Source: CAWCDJ01 sp963836015
GTDB taxonomy: Bacteria > Acidobacteriota > Terriglobia > Bryobacterales > Bryobacteraceae
Length of the DNA: 64,000 bases
Assembly: GCA_963836015.1 (NCBI GenBank)
Contig: CAWIIF010000003.1
Location: forward strand, 124,001-188,000
Direction: 5' to 3'
Both the position numbers and the translations under genes were made by a program. Under the pieces are notes generated by a model. The model had not been told where the DNA came from and ran no database searches. It was given only the letters and a program-made list of their open reading frames with translations. Positions 17,465-24,499 of the stretch are shown here, piece by piece. Numbering within the stretch: position 1 is the first letter of the stretch; each line of letters starts with the position of its first letter.

Positions 17465-17965
17465 ATGTTCGAGGAACTCAAGATCAAGCCAATCGGCGTT
17501 ATCGAAACGCCATTTCACGAACCGGCCGGAACGCCGATTCAGCCTTCGCGGGCAAACGGAGCGCAAGGGAAGGTTCGGATCAACCCACAGTTTTGGCCGG
17601 GGCTGCAGGACCTGGCGGGGTTCGAACGTGTCTGGCTCATTTACTGGCTCCACAGGCAGCCCGCATCGTCCTTGGTAGTGACTCCCTTTCTGGACAAGCA
17701 GCCGCGTGGGGTGTTCGCGACGCGCGCGCCCGCCCGCCCAACTCCCATTGGAGTGTCGGCAGTCCGCCTGATTGGGCTTCAGGAAGGTGTCCTGGAGGTG
17801 GCCGACGTTGATATGCTCGACGGTACACCCCTGCTGGACATCAAACCGTACGTCCCGGAGTTCGATTCCTACCCTTCCAGCAGGGCAGGCTGGTTTGACG
17901 AATCCAAGTCGCAATCCCGCGTGGCGGATGACCGCTTTCGAGAACCAGTGCGCACCGGCGCATAG
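17465..17965 (+). CDS. TrmO/TsaA-like SAM-dependent methyltransferase
   Basis: 166-residue protein of the UPF0066/TsaA family. TrmO methylates the N6-threonylcarbamoyl group at A37 of some tRNAs, and related archaeal and metal-cluster members have less certain roles. Motifs are IKPIGVIETPFHEP at the N-terminus, FERVWLIYWLHR, then RGVFATRAPARPTPIGVSAVR with the family-typical R-P-N/T-P-I-G-x-S core and LDGTPLLDIKPYVPEFDS at the end. Start ATG 17465 (GGGA nine bases upstream) matches the family. A longer form from 17357 would be coupled to the MBL remnant but adds 36 basic residues without homology. The C-terminal cysteine-rich extension found in larger TrmO proteins is absent. Confidence 0.83.
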   Translation: MFEELKIKPIGVIETPFHEPAGTPIQPSRANGAQGKVRINPQFWPGLQDLAGFERVWLIYWLHRQPASSLVVTPFLDKQPRGVFATRAPARPTPIGVSAVRLIGLQEGVLEVADVDMLDGTPLLDIKPYVPEFDSYPSSRAGWFDESKSQSRVADDRFREPVRTGA

Positions 17966-18007
17966 GGAACAGATGCTGGGCAGTTCGTCGCTGAAAGGTT
18001 GTGGCCC

Positions 18008-18763
18008 GTGATTATTGATCAACTCTGCGATCTCGTGTTGCCTGCGAGTCGGGGCCGGTCGGTTTCGGATGTCCGGGTAGGGCTTGGGTACACCGCAGTC
18101 CAGCTCGACGGTGGAGGCTGCGGTCTGGCGTACACCTTCCGCAGCGAGACCGGTGAGGGTTGCTGCGTGATCCGTGAAGGCGGCACCCTGAGGGGCCGCG
18201 AGGCCTCAGATCTGGCGGAATGGGCCAGATCCTGCGATCCGGTGGTTTGTGCCGTCGGGCTGGCAACGCTCAATGCCCTGATCGCTGTACCCGCGAGCGC
18301 CACCGAGGCAGACCTGACTAACCAGTTGCAGATTACCTCGAACGACGTGATCGGCATGGTGGGCTACTTTGGGCCGCTGGTCGAGCCTCTTCGTCGCCGA
18401 GTCAAGGCGCTGCACGTCTTCGAACGCCGCCCAAATGCCGGCTCAGGCGTGCTTCCGGAAACGGCTGCGGCCGACGTCCTCCCTCAATGCGAGGTCGTTA
18501 TCTTCTCGGCGACAACCCTGTTAAACCGCACACTGGATCACCTCTTGGACCTCTGCCGGAACGCTCGGGAGGTTGGCATTCTGGGACCTTCCACGCCCTT
18601 CGCGCCGGAAGCATTCGTCAATCGAGCAGTCACACTGCTTTCCGGCGTTCACGTCGTAAACCCGGAACGCGTGCTGCGGGTCGTAAGCGAGGGCGGAGGC
18701 ACCCGGCAGTTCGGCACGGCAGTTAAGAAGCTGACGCTCCGCCTCACCGCGCGTCGCAGCTAA
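18008..18763 (+). CDS. DUF364/DUF4213 putative heavy-metal chelation protein
   Basis: 251-residue cytoplasmic protein. The N-terminal DUF4213 part has VRVGLGYTAVQLDGGGCGLAY. The C-terminal DUF364 part begins NDVIGMVGYFGPLVEPLR, with CEVVIFSATTLLNRTLDHLL and GILGPSTPFAPEAF, the Rossmann-like half. The family is described as putative heavy-metal chelation and is often found near metal-cofactor genes, in keeping with the NifX-like and CDF genes here. Start GTG 18008 is chosen because AAAGG lies about 10 bases upstream; a TTG nine bases earlier is the alternative. It follows trmO by 42 bases and is probably co-transcribed. Confidence 0.8.
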   Translation: MIIDQLCDLVLPASRGRSVSDVRVGLGYTAVQLDGGGCGLAYTFRSETGEGCCVIREGGTLRGREASDLAEWARSCDPVVCAVGLATLNALIAVPASATEADLTNQLQITSNDVIGMVGYFGPLVEPLRRRVKALHVFERRPNAGSGVLPETAAADVLPQCEVVIFSATTLLNRTLDHLLDLCRNAREVGILGPSTPFAPEAFVNRAVTLLSGVHVVNPERVLRVVSEGGGTRQFGTAVKKLTLRLTARRS

Positions 18764-18765
18764 AG

Positions 18766-18930
18766 CTACTTCTTTGCCGGTGCGCCCTTGTCCGCAGCCT
18801 TCATCTGCTGGCCACAGCAGATCTCCGAATGAGGATGGCTGCTGCTTTCGGGACACGTGCACGCCTTCTCGTAAACGAGTACCGCACCGCACTTCTCACA
18901 AACGTACCGATCGCCAATGTTTCGAGCCAT
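18766..18930 (-). CDS. Desulforedoxin-like small zinc/iron ribbon protein
   Basis: 54 residues: MARNIGDRYVCEKCGAVL, then ACTCPESSSHPHSEICCGQQM and a Lys/Ala tail. The CxxC (11, 14), CxC (24, 26) and CC (38, 39) arrangement resembles the desulforedoxin/rubredoxin-like domain of superoxide reductases, with an insertion containing two His. A GAGAGG precedes the ATG by eight bases. It is convergent with the DUF364 gene and lies 14 bases downstream of the selenocysteine peroxiredoxin on the same strand, so the two form a peroxide/superoxide defence pair. Six cysteines, not four, is unusual. Confidence 0.75.
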   Translation of the reverse strand: MARNIGDRYVCEKCGAVLVYEKACTCPESSSHPHSEICCGQQMKAADKGAPAKK

Positions 18931-18944
18931 TCTTGACCTCTCGC

Positions 18945-19553
18945 CTAATCAAATGCCGACTCCGTTTTCCATTCCTTCCAGACGTTACCCACGAGATCAA
19001 CCCCCGGCTTCAATGTCGGCTTCCCAGGACGCCAACCGGACGGAGTCGCCAGTGTCCCTTTCGACTCGCGGACCAACTGGAATGCCTGAATCTGCCGGAT
19101 CGATTCCGCGACGTTGCGTCCCACCGGCGGCGTCAGGACTTCATAAGCCTGGATGACGCCATCCGGATCGATGAGGAACCGCCCACGCGTCTCCACGCCG
19201 GCATCCTCGTCGTAAACGCCATACACGCTGCCAACGTGACCACCCGCATCCGACAACATCGGGAACGGTACGCCTCCCGGCACCATTTTGCACAGTTCCT
19301 GGTCGTTCCACATCTTGTGGACGAACATGCTGTCGACGCTCACGGACAGGACTTCCACACCCAATTTTTGAAACTCCGGATATTTCTCGGCGACCGCCGA
19401 GAGCTCTGTGCTTCAAACGAACGTGAAATCCCCGGGGTAGAAGCAAAGGAGCACCCACTTGCCGAGATATTCGGAAAGTTTGAGATTGATGAACTTGCCC
19501 TGCTGGTATCCCGGCGCCGCGAAATCCGGCGCTTTCCTTCCGATCAGGATCAT
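18945..19553 (-). CDS. Selenocysteine-containing peroxiredoxin (AhpC/Prx family, in-frame TGA = Sec47)
   Basis: 202-residue peroxiredoxin if TGA at 19413-19415 is read as selenocysteine. Homology is continuous across it: FYPGDFTFV before, then STELSAVAEKYPEFQKL after. The TGA is exactly where the peroxidatic Cys stands in F-x-F-V-C-P/S-T-E. The next bases fold into the hairpin CTCGGC-GGTC-GCCGAG (19386-19401), 11 bases after the TGA, the spacing and GGUC loop of a bacterial SECIS. Other family motifs are FPMLSDAGGHVG and DEDAGVETRGRFLIDPDG. Start ATG 19553 has AAGGAG nine bases upstream; a longer frame to 19661 has no family match. The usual resolving VCP motif is replaced by TLATPSGW, so a 1-Sec mechanism or a resolving Cys elsewhere is implied. 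It should reduce peroxides with a thiol donor. SelA/B/D and tRNA-Sec must be elsewhere. Confidence 0.87.
19386..19401 (-). promoter_or_regulatory. SECIS hairpin of the selenoperoxiredoxin mRNA
   Basis: Six perfect G-C/A-U pairs (CTCGGC with GCCGAG), extendable by one U-A pair, enclose the tetraloop GGTC. The loop starts 18 bases after the TGA; in E. coli fdhF the corresponding GGUC starts 19 bases after. The conserved G and U of the apical loop bind SelB. The stem is also translated (SAVAE), and its third-codon choices favour pairing. Confidence 0.83.
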
Positions 19554-19711
19554 TGTCGATTTCTCCTTGGTCTGCTGCTGACGTTCGCTCGCGTCCGGCG
19601 CTGTTCCAGGCGCCGTTCGGCTGATGGGCCGGGCGCAACCGGCTTTCAGTTCTTCCGCCATTGTTCCCTCGCCATATCGGGCAGATGCCCATCCGGGCTA
19701 GACCTAAACTC

Positions 19712-19721
19712 CACCTATAGT
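19712..19721 (+). promoter_or_regulatory. CACCTATAGT promoter element upstream of padR (site D)
   Basis: TATAGT (19716-19721) is a good -10 hexamer about 100 bases before the PadR start. The preceding CACC matches the right arm seen at sites A, B and C; the left arm is poorly preserved, so this may be a half-site. Confidence 0.35.
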
Positions 19722-19789
19722 ATAGTCACACCGTCAATGATCAGTGTACTTCACATCTATGTTGCAGTGCGTTATTCTCTGATGTAGAG

Positions 19790-19805
19790 CTTGCGATTAC
19801 GCAAG
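19790..19805 (+). promoter_or_regulatory. Perfect palindrome CTTGCG-ATTA-CGCAAG before padR
   Basis: A 6-bp inverted repeat with a 4-base spacer lies 17 bases upstream of the PadR start codon and just before its GGGAGG ribosome-binding site. Its position in the leader suits an autoregulatory operator, or a short mRNA hairpin affecting translation. Confidence 0.45.
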
Positions 19806-19821
19806 TATTGGGAGGATCAGA

Positions 19822-20238
19822 GTGCCACGACGGTTCTGTCAAAGGCACGGCAAAAGCCAGCCTTGCACCTGCGCGATGGGCAATCTTTATCGTTTCGTTG
19901 AGCCCGTAGTGCTGCTCTTGCTCAAAAAGAAGGGGCGGTCCTACGGCTACGATCTTGCCGCCGATCTGGATGAATACGCTCTCACGGACGCAGAAATCGA
20001 GCGAGGCGCCCTCTACCGCACGCTTCGAGCGCTGGAGTTGAACGGGAATCTAAAGTCCGAGTGGGAAACCGACAAAGCGGGTCCGGCTCGACGGGTTTAC
20101 AAGCTCACTGCGAAAGGTGAAAGGCACCTCGAAGAGTGGGCGACCGTTTTGGAGCACGTTTCGAAATCGATGACGCGGTTTGTCAGGGAGACGAGAGGGG
20201 CGTTGCAAGAACGCGGCGCCATAAAGACGGGGTCCTAA
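19822..20238 (+). CDS. PadR family regulator with Cys/His-rich N-terminus
   Basis: 138-residue winged-helix regulator. The core is VVLLLLKKKGRSYGYDLAADL, here split as VVLLLLKKKG and RSYGYDLAADL, followed by the recognition helix GALYRTLRALELNG, the wing ARRVYKLTAKGERHL and a C-terminal dimerisation helix. Ahead of the domain is an extension with Cys6, His9, Cys15 and Cys17 (FCQRHGKSQPCTCAMG) that could bind a metal or sense redox state. The start is GTG with GGGAGG about eight bases upstream. A CDF metal exporter starts 39 bases downstream, suggesting that the regulator controls metal efflux and perhaps the rest of the cassette. The sensing role is inferred. Confidence 0.83.
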   Translation: MPRRFCQRHGKSQPCTCAMGNLYRFVEPVVLLLLKKKGRSYGYDLAADLDEYALTDAEIERGALYRTLRALELNGNLKSEWETDKAGPARRVYKLTAKGERHLEEWATVLEHVSKSMTRFVRETRGALQERGAIKTGS

Positions 20239-20277
20239 AAAAAGAGAGGGCTTGTCGGCCACGCATGGGCCGCATAC

Positions 20278-21183
20278 ATGAACTGCCATTCGGAGGTCAC
20301 AGAAGCACGAAATCTGGATCGGCGGCTGTGGATCAGCGCAGCATTGAATGTTGGGATCACGGTCGTGGAGTTGGCCGGCGGCATTCTGGCCGGAAGTCTG
20401 GCACTCCTAGCCGACGCCATGCACAACTTCGCGGACGCGGGCGCAGTTGGCGTGGTGATATTTGCGCGCTGGCTCGGGCGCCAAGCTCCCACCCCGCGGC
20501 ACACGTACGGCTTCAAAAGGGCGGAGATCCTTGCTGCCCTGCTCAACGCTGCATCTCTGATCGCCATCTCTCTATTCATCGGGCGGGACGCCGTTCACCG
20601 GCTTTTTCATCCCGAACCGGTCCGAACCACGGTCATGCTGGCTACGGCCCTCGTCGCGCTCGCGGCCAACCTGGCGTCGGTCGCCCTCTTAAAACACCAC
20701 AGTCGCGATGACATAAATGTCCGCAGCGCGTTTTTGCACCTGGCGCAAGATGCACTGGCCTCATGCGCCGTTGCGGCAGCGGCTGTTTTGACCAGAACCC
20801 GGATCGGGCCGTATGTCGATCCCATCGTGGCGATCCTGGTCGGATTCGTCGTTCTGCGAAGCGCGCTTTCCATCTTGCGGGAATCACTCCACACGCTGCT
20901 GGAGGGTACGCCCGCCGACTTGCACGTCGGGGAGTTGGCTCAGGCGGTCTCGCAACGGTTTCCGAACGTCGGTCTGCATCACATCCATGTCTGGGAGGTG
21001 GGACCCGGCCAACGAGTTCTTACGGCCCATATGAAGGTCGGGGGGACCAGCATCGTCGAAGCAGAGTGTGCCGCCACGGAACTTCGGCGCTACCTGGACG
21101 AGGAATGGGGGATTGACCATGCGACGCTCGAGGCGGAGGCGAACGGTTGCGGAGAGGAGGCGATCCTGGGTGCGTGGCGGTAA
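20278..21183 (+). CDS. Cation diffusion facilitator (CzcD/ZnT-like metal exporter)
   Basis: 301-residue inner-membrane protein with six hydrophobic segments and a C-terminal cytoplasmic domain. The second membrane helix carries the metal site LLADAMHNFADAGAV (His and Asp ligands of the CDF HxxxD motif). HTYGFKRAEILAAL is the family-typical loop, and the fifth helix begins HLAQDALASCAV with the second metal ligands. The C-terminal domain has FPNVGLHHIHVWEVGPG and ends with a GCGEE segment. It should export Zn, Cd, Co or a similar divalent ion in exchange for protons; specificity is not predictable. Its last 14 bases overlap the CcmH-like gene, and PadR lies directly upstream. Confidence 0.92.
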   Translation: MNCHSEVTEARNLDRRLWISAALNVGITVVELAGGILAGSLALLADAMHNFADAGAVGVVIFARWLGRQAPTPRHTYGFKRAEILAALLNAASLIAISLFIGRDAVHRLFHPEPVRTTVMLATALVALAANLASVALLKHHSRDDINVRSAFLHLAQDALASCAVAAAAVLTRTRIGPYVDPIVAILVGFVVLRSALSILRESLHTLLEGTPADLHVGELAQAVSQRFPNVGLHHIHVWEVGPGQRVLTAHMKVGGTSIVEAECAATELRRYLDEEWGIDHATLEAEANGCGEEAILGAWR

Positions 21184-21649
21184 AGCAGGTGCGAAGCGAT
21201 GTACTGCGGTCGCCGTGACACTCGGCCTCGCGCTGGCTGGGGTGTTCGCGTGTTCCGCGGCGACCGGAACCGTGGCCGAACAGAAGGCCAGGGTTCAACG
21301 GATCGAAAACGCGGTTTTGGCCCCCTGCTGTTACACGGAGGCGGTGTCGCGGCACCAGAGCGAGGTCGCGGTCAAGATGCGCATCGAGATCGCGAAATGG
21401 GTAGCAGAAGGCAGAACCGATCAGGAAATCCTGGACACGTATGTGAGGCAGTATGGCAGCAAAGTGCTGGTAGACCCGCGTACGATACCCGCTTGGTGGA
21501 CGCCGTGGATACCCTGGCTCATCGCCATACTAGGTATCATTTTCGGATTCTGGATTTTGAAGCGTTGGCACAACAAGCCGCTCCCAGCGGGGCTTCCATC
21601 TTCGAGTGCCGAAATCCCGGAGTTGCCCGATTTTGATGACGAGGAGTGA
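21170..21649 (+). CDS. CcmH/CycL-like cytochrome c maturation protein with CC motif
   Basis: 159 residues: an N-terminal hydrophobic signal segment (VAVTLGLALAGVFAC), then the CcmH fold (HQSEVAVKMRIEIAKWV, EGRTDQEILDTYVRQYGSKVL) and one transmembrane helix (IPWLIAILGIIFGFWIL). Classical CcmH has a CxxC that reduces apocytochrome c; here it is APCCYTEAV, with Cys53 and Cys54 adjacent. Vicinal CC could still form a reactive dithiol or bind a soft metal. Start GTG 21170 has GAGAGGAGG nine bases upstream, inside the end of the CDF gene, so the two are coupled. Other ccm genes are absent, so a role as a thiol reductase in this cassette is possible. Confidence 0.75.
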   Translation: MRGGKAGAKRCTAVAVTLGLALAGVFACSAATGTVAEQKARVQRIENAVLAPCCYTEAVSRHQSEVAVKMRIEIAKWVAEGRTDQEILDTYVRQYGSKVLVDPRTIPAWWTPWIPWLIAILGIIFGFWILKRWHNKPLPAGLPSSSAEIPELPDFDDEE

Positions 21650-21657
21650 ATCTGGCC

Positions 21658-22671
21658 TTAGCCGGCCGTTACAGTCTCGTTGCTGCCGGCCAGTGTGAAT
21701 TCCCAGCCGCAGTACCTGTCGCCGGGTCCGTCCGGCGGACAGTGCAAACAGGTAGTCGAAATCCGCGGGTCGATGGTCTCCGCGAACGTCCGGAACTCTA
21801 CCATGCCGACCTGCTTGCACGGAAACGGGGCCAAGCCCTTCCGCCGGCGCGCCTGCTGAACGCGGCACTCGTCCATGAAGAAGCGCAGGTGCATCCGATC
21901 TTCAGACCACTCCACCCGTTGCGTATTGACCAGGCTGTAAAGTCGCAGCCCCAGCGCTTTTTCCAATGCCGGCAGGCCGCCCGCAGGCGGAATGTTGAAT
22001 GTGGCCATAATGCGCCGCGCTTCCACAGCCGCAAATCGCGCCCACGAGGAGGCGTCAAGCTCGATCGCCGTCTCGATTCCAAAGCGTTCCTCCGCTGCCA
22101 GGAACCAGCAGCCGTCATGCGCCAACCAGTTCTTCGCGAACATCTCAACGACGCGCAGCAGCTCGTCGCGTCCCATCTCGTCGAATGGCTTCATAAGATT
22201 CGGAAACTCAATCCAGCGTCGGGAGCCGGGCGGCACAGCCAGAATGGACTCGACGATTTCGACTGCGTCGCGGACCAGTTTCGTACACCGTGCACGGTGC
22301 ACTCCTTGGCGATGCACGGCCAGACCCTCGGGCGTGCTGATGTCGCAGCCGAGCAACTCGGAACAAACAGTGGAACCGTTGCGCTCCTTAAATATCTGCA
22401 TGAAGTGCTGGCACAACTCGGTAGTCTTCTCTTTGTCGGAACGGTTCGCCTCCGGATCAACGCCAGGCTGCGCAAGGCCAAGAGCCATGATTCCGCCGGT
22501 CACACAGCCACAGATCCCTGCCGACCGCGCGATCCCGCCGCCGAAGCCGGCGGAGACCCTCAAGGAAACATCGGGACCGATGCTCCACCGTTCCGCCAAG
22601 GCCGAGAACACCGATTGGGAGCAGGAATATCCATTCTGAAAACGCGATTCTGCAACATCTGTCGAGTCCAT
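21658..22671 (-). CDS. C_GCAxxG_C_C family redox protein fused to a DUF6125-like domain
   Basis: 337 residues. Residues 1-140 are the C_GCAxxG_C_C family, predicted redox-active: FQNGYSCSQSVFSAL, GFGGGIARSAGICGCVTGG (here GICGCVTG, not the usual CGAVTG), STVCSELLGCD and HRARCTKLV. The C-terminal 190 residues resemble DUF6125 (LAHDGCWFLAAEERFG, RMHLRFFMDECRVQQAR, CPPDGPGDRYCGWEF) with several further cysteines. No signal peptide is seen, so it is probably cytoplasmic. GAGAGG precedes the ATG by seven bases. It starts 36 bases after the stop of the VKOR-DsbA-rhodanese gene on the same strand and is probably co-transcribed with it. It is convergent with the CcmH-like gene. Confidence 0.78.
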   Translation of the reverse strand: MDSTDVAESRFQNGYSCSQSVFSALAERWSIGPDVSLRVSAGFGGGIARSAGICGCVTGGIMALGLAQPGVDPEANRSDKEKTTELCQHFMQIFKERNGSTVCSELLGCDISTPEGLAVHRQGVHRARCTKLVRDAVEIVESILAVPPGSRRWIEFPNLMKPFDEMGRDELLRVVEMFAKNWLAHDGCWFLAAEERFGIETAIELDASSWARFAAVEARRIMATFNIPPAGGLPALEKALGLRLYSLVNTQRVEWSEDRMHLRFFMDECRVQQARRRKGLAPFPCKQVGMVEFRTFAETIDPRISTTCLHCPPDGPGDRYCGWEFTLAGSNETVTAG

Positions 22672-22707
22672 AAATCAGCCTCTCACCTCTCATCCAACTG
22701 TGGATCT

Positions 22708-24432
22708 TTACTGGTCCATGCCGATCCCGGCTTTCTCCCATCCGGCAAGGCCGTCCTGGTACACCTTGATCTGGGCGAACGGGAACCCATGTTCCAGAAG
22801 CGTCCGGCCCGCCGCACGGCTGGCGGCGCAAATATCGCCGGAAGATCGCCCGCTTTCATACAGGATGATCGTACGATCTTTGGGCAACGTGGTCCAGCGC
22901 CGCCCGATCTCGTCAGCCGGCATATTGATCGCTCCGAAAATCCGTCCTGCAGCATAGTCGCTGGCGGGCCGCACATCGACGAAGAGCGGTTTGGCACTTC
23001 CGGTCAAGACATGGCGTAGTTCCTCAGTCCCAATCAGCGTAGGCTGCACCTTGGCGGCGTCCGCCTCACTGCAGGTTGCCCCACCGCCAGCCGAACCGAA
23101 GAGGCCAGGAGAAGGCGACCCCTGCCAACCAGCTGCCACTCCTCCCAGGGCAGGGGGAGGAAAGCCAATCAGCGGACGTCCGGGCTCTGCGGTGGGAGCA
23201 TTCCGTCCGGCGGCGGCCGGCGCGTTGACGGCCGGCACCTTGGACAGGGTCGGCGACACAGGCGTGTCCGCAAATGGCCTCTTGACTACAGTGGCAGCCG
23301 GAGACGCACTCGTCTCGGCATTCCGAGCCACGACCAGACCGGCGCCAGCGAGTTGCTCGTCGATAAGCTGTGAAAGCTGCGCCGTTGTCAGGACACCCTC
23401 AATCTTCTGCCGTCCGATGAAGAACGTAGGGGTCGCACGCACGCCCAAAGCACGGCCATCAGCCATGTCCCGTCCGACACGTTCGGCCATTGCGCCGCTG
23501 CTTAGGCATTGATTGAAGCGCGCCTGATCCAGCCCTAGTTCGGCGGCATCACGTACCAGTCTCTGGGTACTCAAATCTTCCTGCCGCGAGTAGATCTTCT
23601 CGACCATGTCCCAGAACTTGCCCTGTTCGCCGGCGCACTCGGAAGCCTCTGCTGCTTTTTTCGCGAAGGGATGCACGCGCTCCAATGGAAACTGGCGGAA
23701 CAGGAAGCGGACCTCGCGCGTATAACGGGCGCGAGTCTCGCGTGCGGCCGCCTCTCCCCGTCCGCAGACTGCGCATTCAAAATCCCCGAATTCGACCACG
23801 GTCAATGGCGCTTGGGGATTGCCGGCCTCGTGGCTACCGGGACGCGCCAACCGCACCGCCATTTCCGCCGCCGTGACCTGGGCGGCAGCGGGGGCGACTT
23901 CGCCATGGCGCGCGAGCAGGTAAAAAGCCGGGGCGCCCAGCACCACGGCGGCAACGGATACCGCGAAAAGACTCCGCGCCCGTGCAAGTTGTGTTGCTGG
24001 TTCCGGTTCCGGGCCACCACGGACCACGTTTGCGATGGCGAGCCCGAAGAGCACCGTCATTGCCGCGCCCGAGGTGATGCACCACGCACAGTACGCGTGG
24101 ATTACGGACGCTTGCAGATACTCGAGATAGAGCGAAAAGAGAAACCCGAATCCGGTCATGCCAAGGAAGGCGTAGCGCGCCAGCCTTGCGGAACGCTTTG
24201 AAACCAGGCATTCCGCGATTAAGACGGCGGCAAGCAGCGCGTAGCCGAGCACACCGAAGAGCGGCATGGAAACGCCGCCGACCGTCGAGTAGGCGCTGGC
24301 GCGCACCGCGTCGCAGCCAGTCCCTATGCAAACCATGGGACGGGACGGGGACGTGTAGGTATAAAGCAGATATAGCGAATCAAACAGCCCGAGCAGGCTC
24401 AAGCCCAGGGTCATCGATCTGCGCATAAGCAT
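22708..24432 (-). CDS. VKOR-DsbA-rhodanese fusion protein
   Basis: 574-residue three-domain membrane protein. Residues 1-145 are a vitamin K epoxide reductase domain with several membrane helices, loop cysteines (VCIGTGCDAVRAS) and the CXXC site HAYCAWCITSG. A further membrane segment is followed by a periplasmic DsbA/thioredoxin-like domain (about 200-360) with VEFGDFECAVCGRGE (CAVC) and cis-Pro VRATPTFFIG. A Pro/Ala-rich linker leads to a C-terminal rhodanese domain (about 460-574). VKOR oxidises DsbA with quinone as acceptor, so this is a self-contained disulfide-forming machine. The rhodanese active-site Cys is replaced: IILYESGRSSG has Glu where YC-x-x-G is expected, so it is probably a binding domain. 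The first ATG lies 11 bases from a GTG-N7-CAC dyad; the second (24426) is about 10 bases from a TAAAAT box and could be leaderless. Confidence 0.85.
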   Translation of the reverse strand: MLMRRSMTLGLSLLGLFDSLYLLYTYTSPSRPMVCIGTGCDAVRASAYSTVGGVSMPLFGVLGYALLAAVLIAECLVSKRSARLARYAFLGMTGFGFLFSLYLEYLQASVIHAYCAWCITSGAAMTVLFGLAIANVVRGGPEPEPATQLARARSLFAVSVAAVVLGAPAFYLLARHGEVAPAAAQVTAAEMAVRLARPGSHEAGNPQAPLTVVEFGDFECAVCGRGEAAARETRARYTREVRFLFRQFPLERVHPFAKKAAEASECAGEQGKFWDMVEKIYSRQEDLSTQRLVRDAAELGLDQARFNQCLSSGAMAERVGRDMADGRALGVRATPTFFIGRQKIEGVLTTAQLSQLIDEQLAGAGLVVARNAETSASPAATVVKRPFADTPVSPTLSKVPAVNAPAAAGRNAPTAEPGRPLIGFPPPALGGVAAGWQGSPSPGLFGSAGGGATCSEADAAKVQPTLIGTEELRHVLTGSAKPLFVDVRPASDYAAGRIFGAINMPADEIGRRWTTLPKDRTIILYESGRSSGDICAASRAAGRTLLEHGFPFAQIKVYQDGLAGWEKAGIGMDQ

Positions 24433-24442
24433 CTCAATTTTA

Positions 24443-24463
24443 CTATGTGTAATCTACACCCAT
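24443..24463 (-). promoter_or_regulatory. Dyad CTATGTG-N7-CACCCAT upstream of the VKOR fusion gene (site E)
   Basis: The dyad lies immediately upstream of the -10-like TAAAAT that precedes the VKOR-DsbA start. The GTG-N7-CAC core matches sites A, B and C. Occupancy here would block transcription. Confidence 0.45.
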
Positions 24464-24499
24464 GATGACTTCCGACGATTATCGAGGCAGTATTGAGAT

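Noticed and set aside
19554..19661. N-terminal extension of the peroxiredoxin starting at 19661
   Set aside because: The 36 extra residues (Ala/Pro/Gln-rich) do not match the family, and AAGGAG at ideal spacing supports the ATG at 19553.
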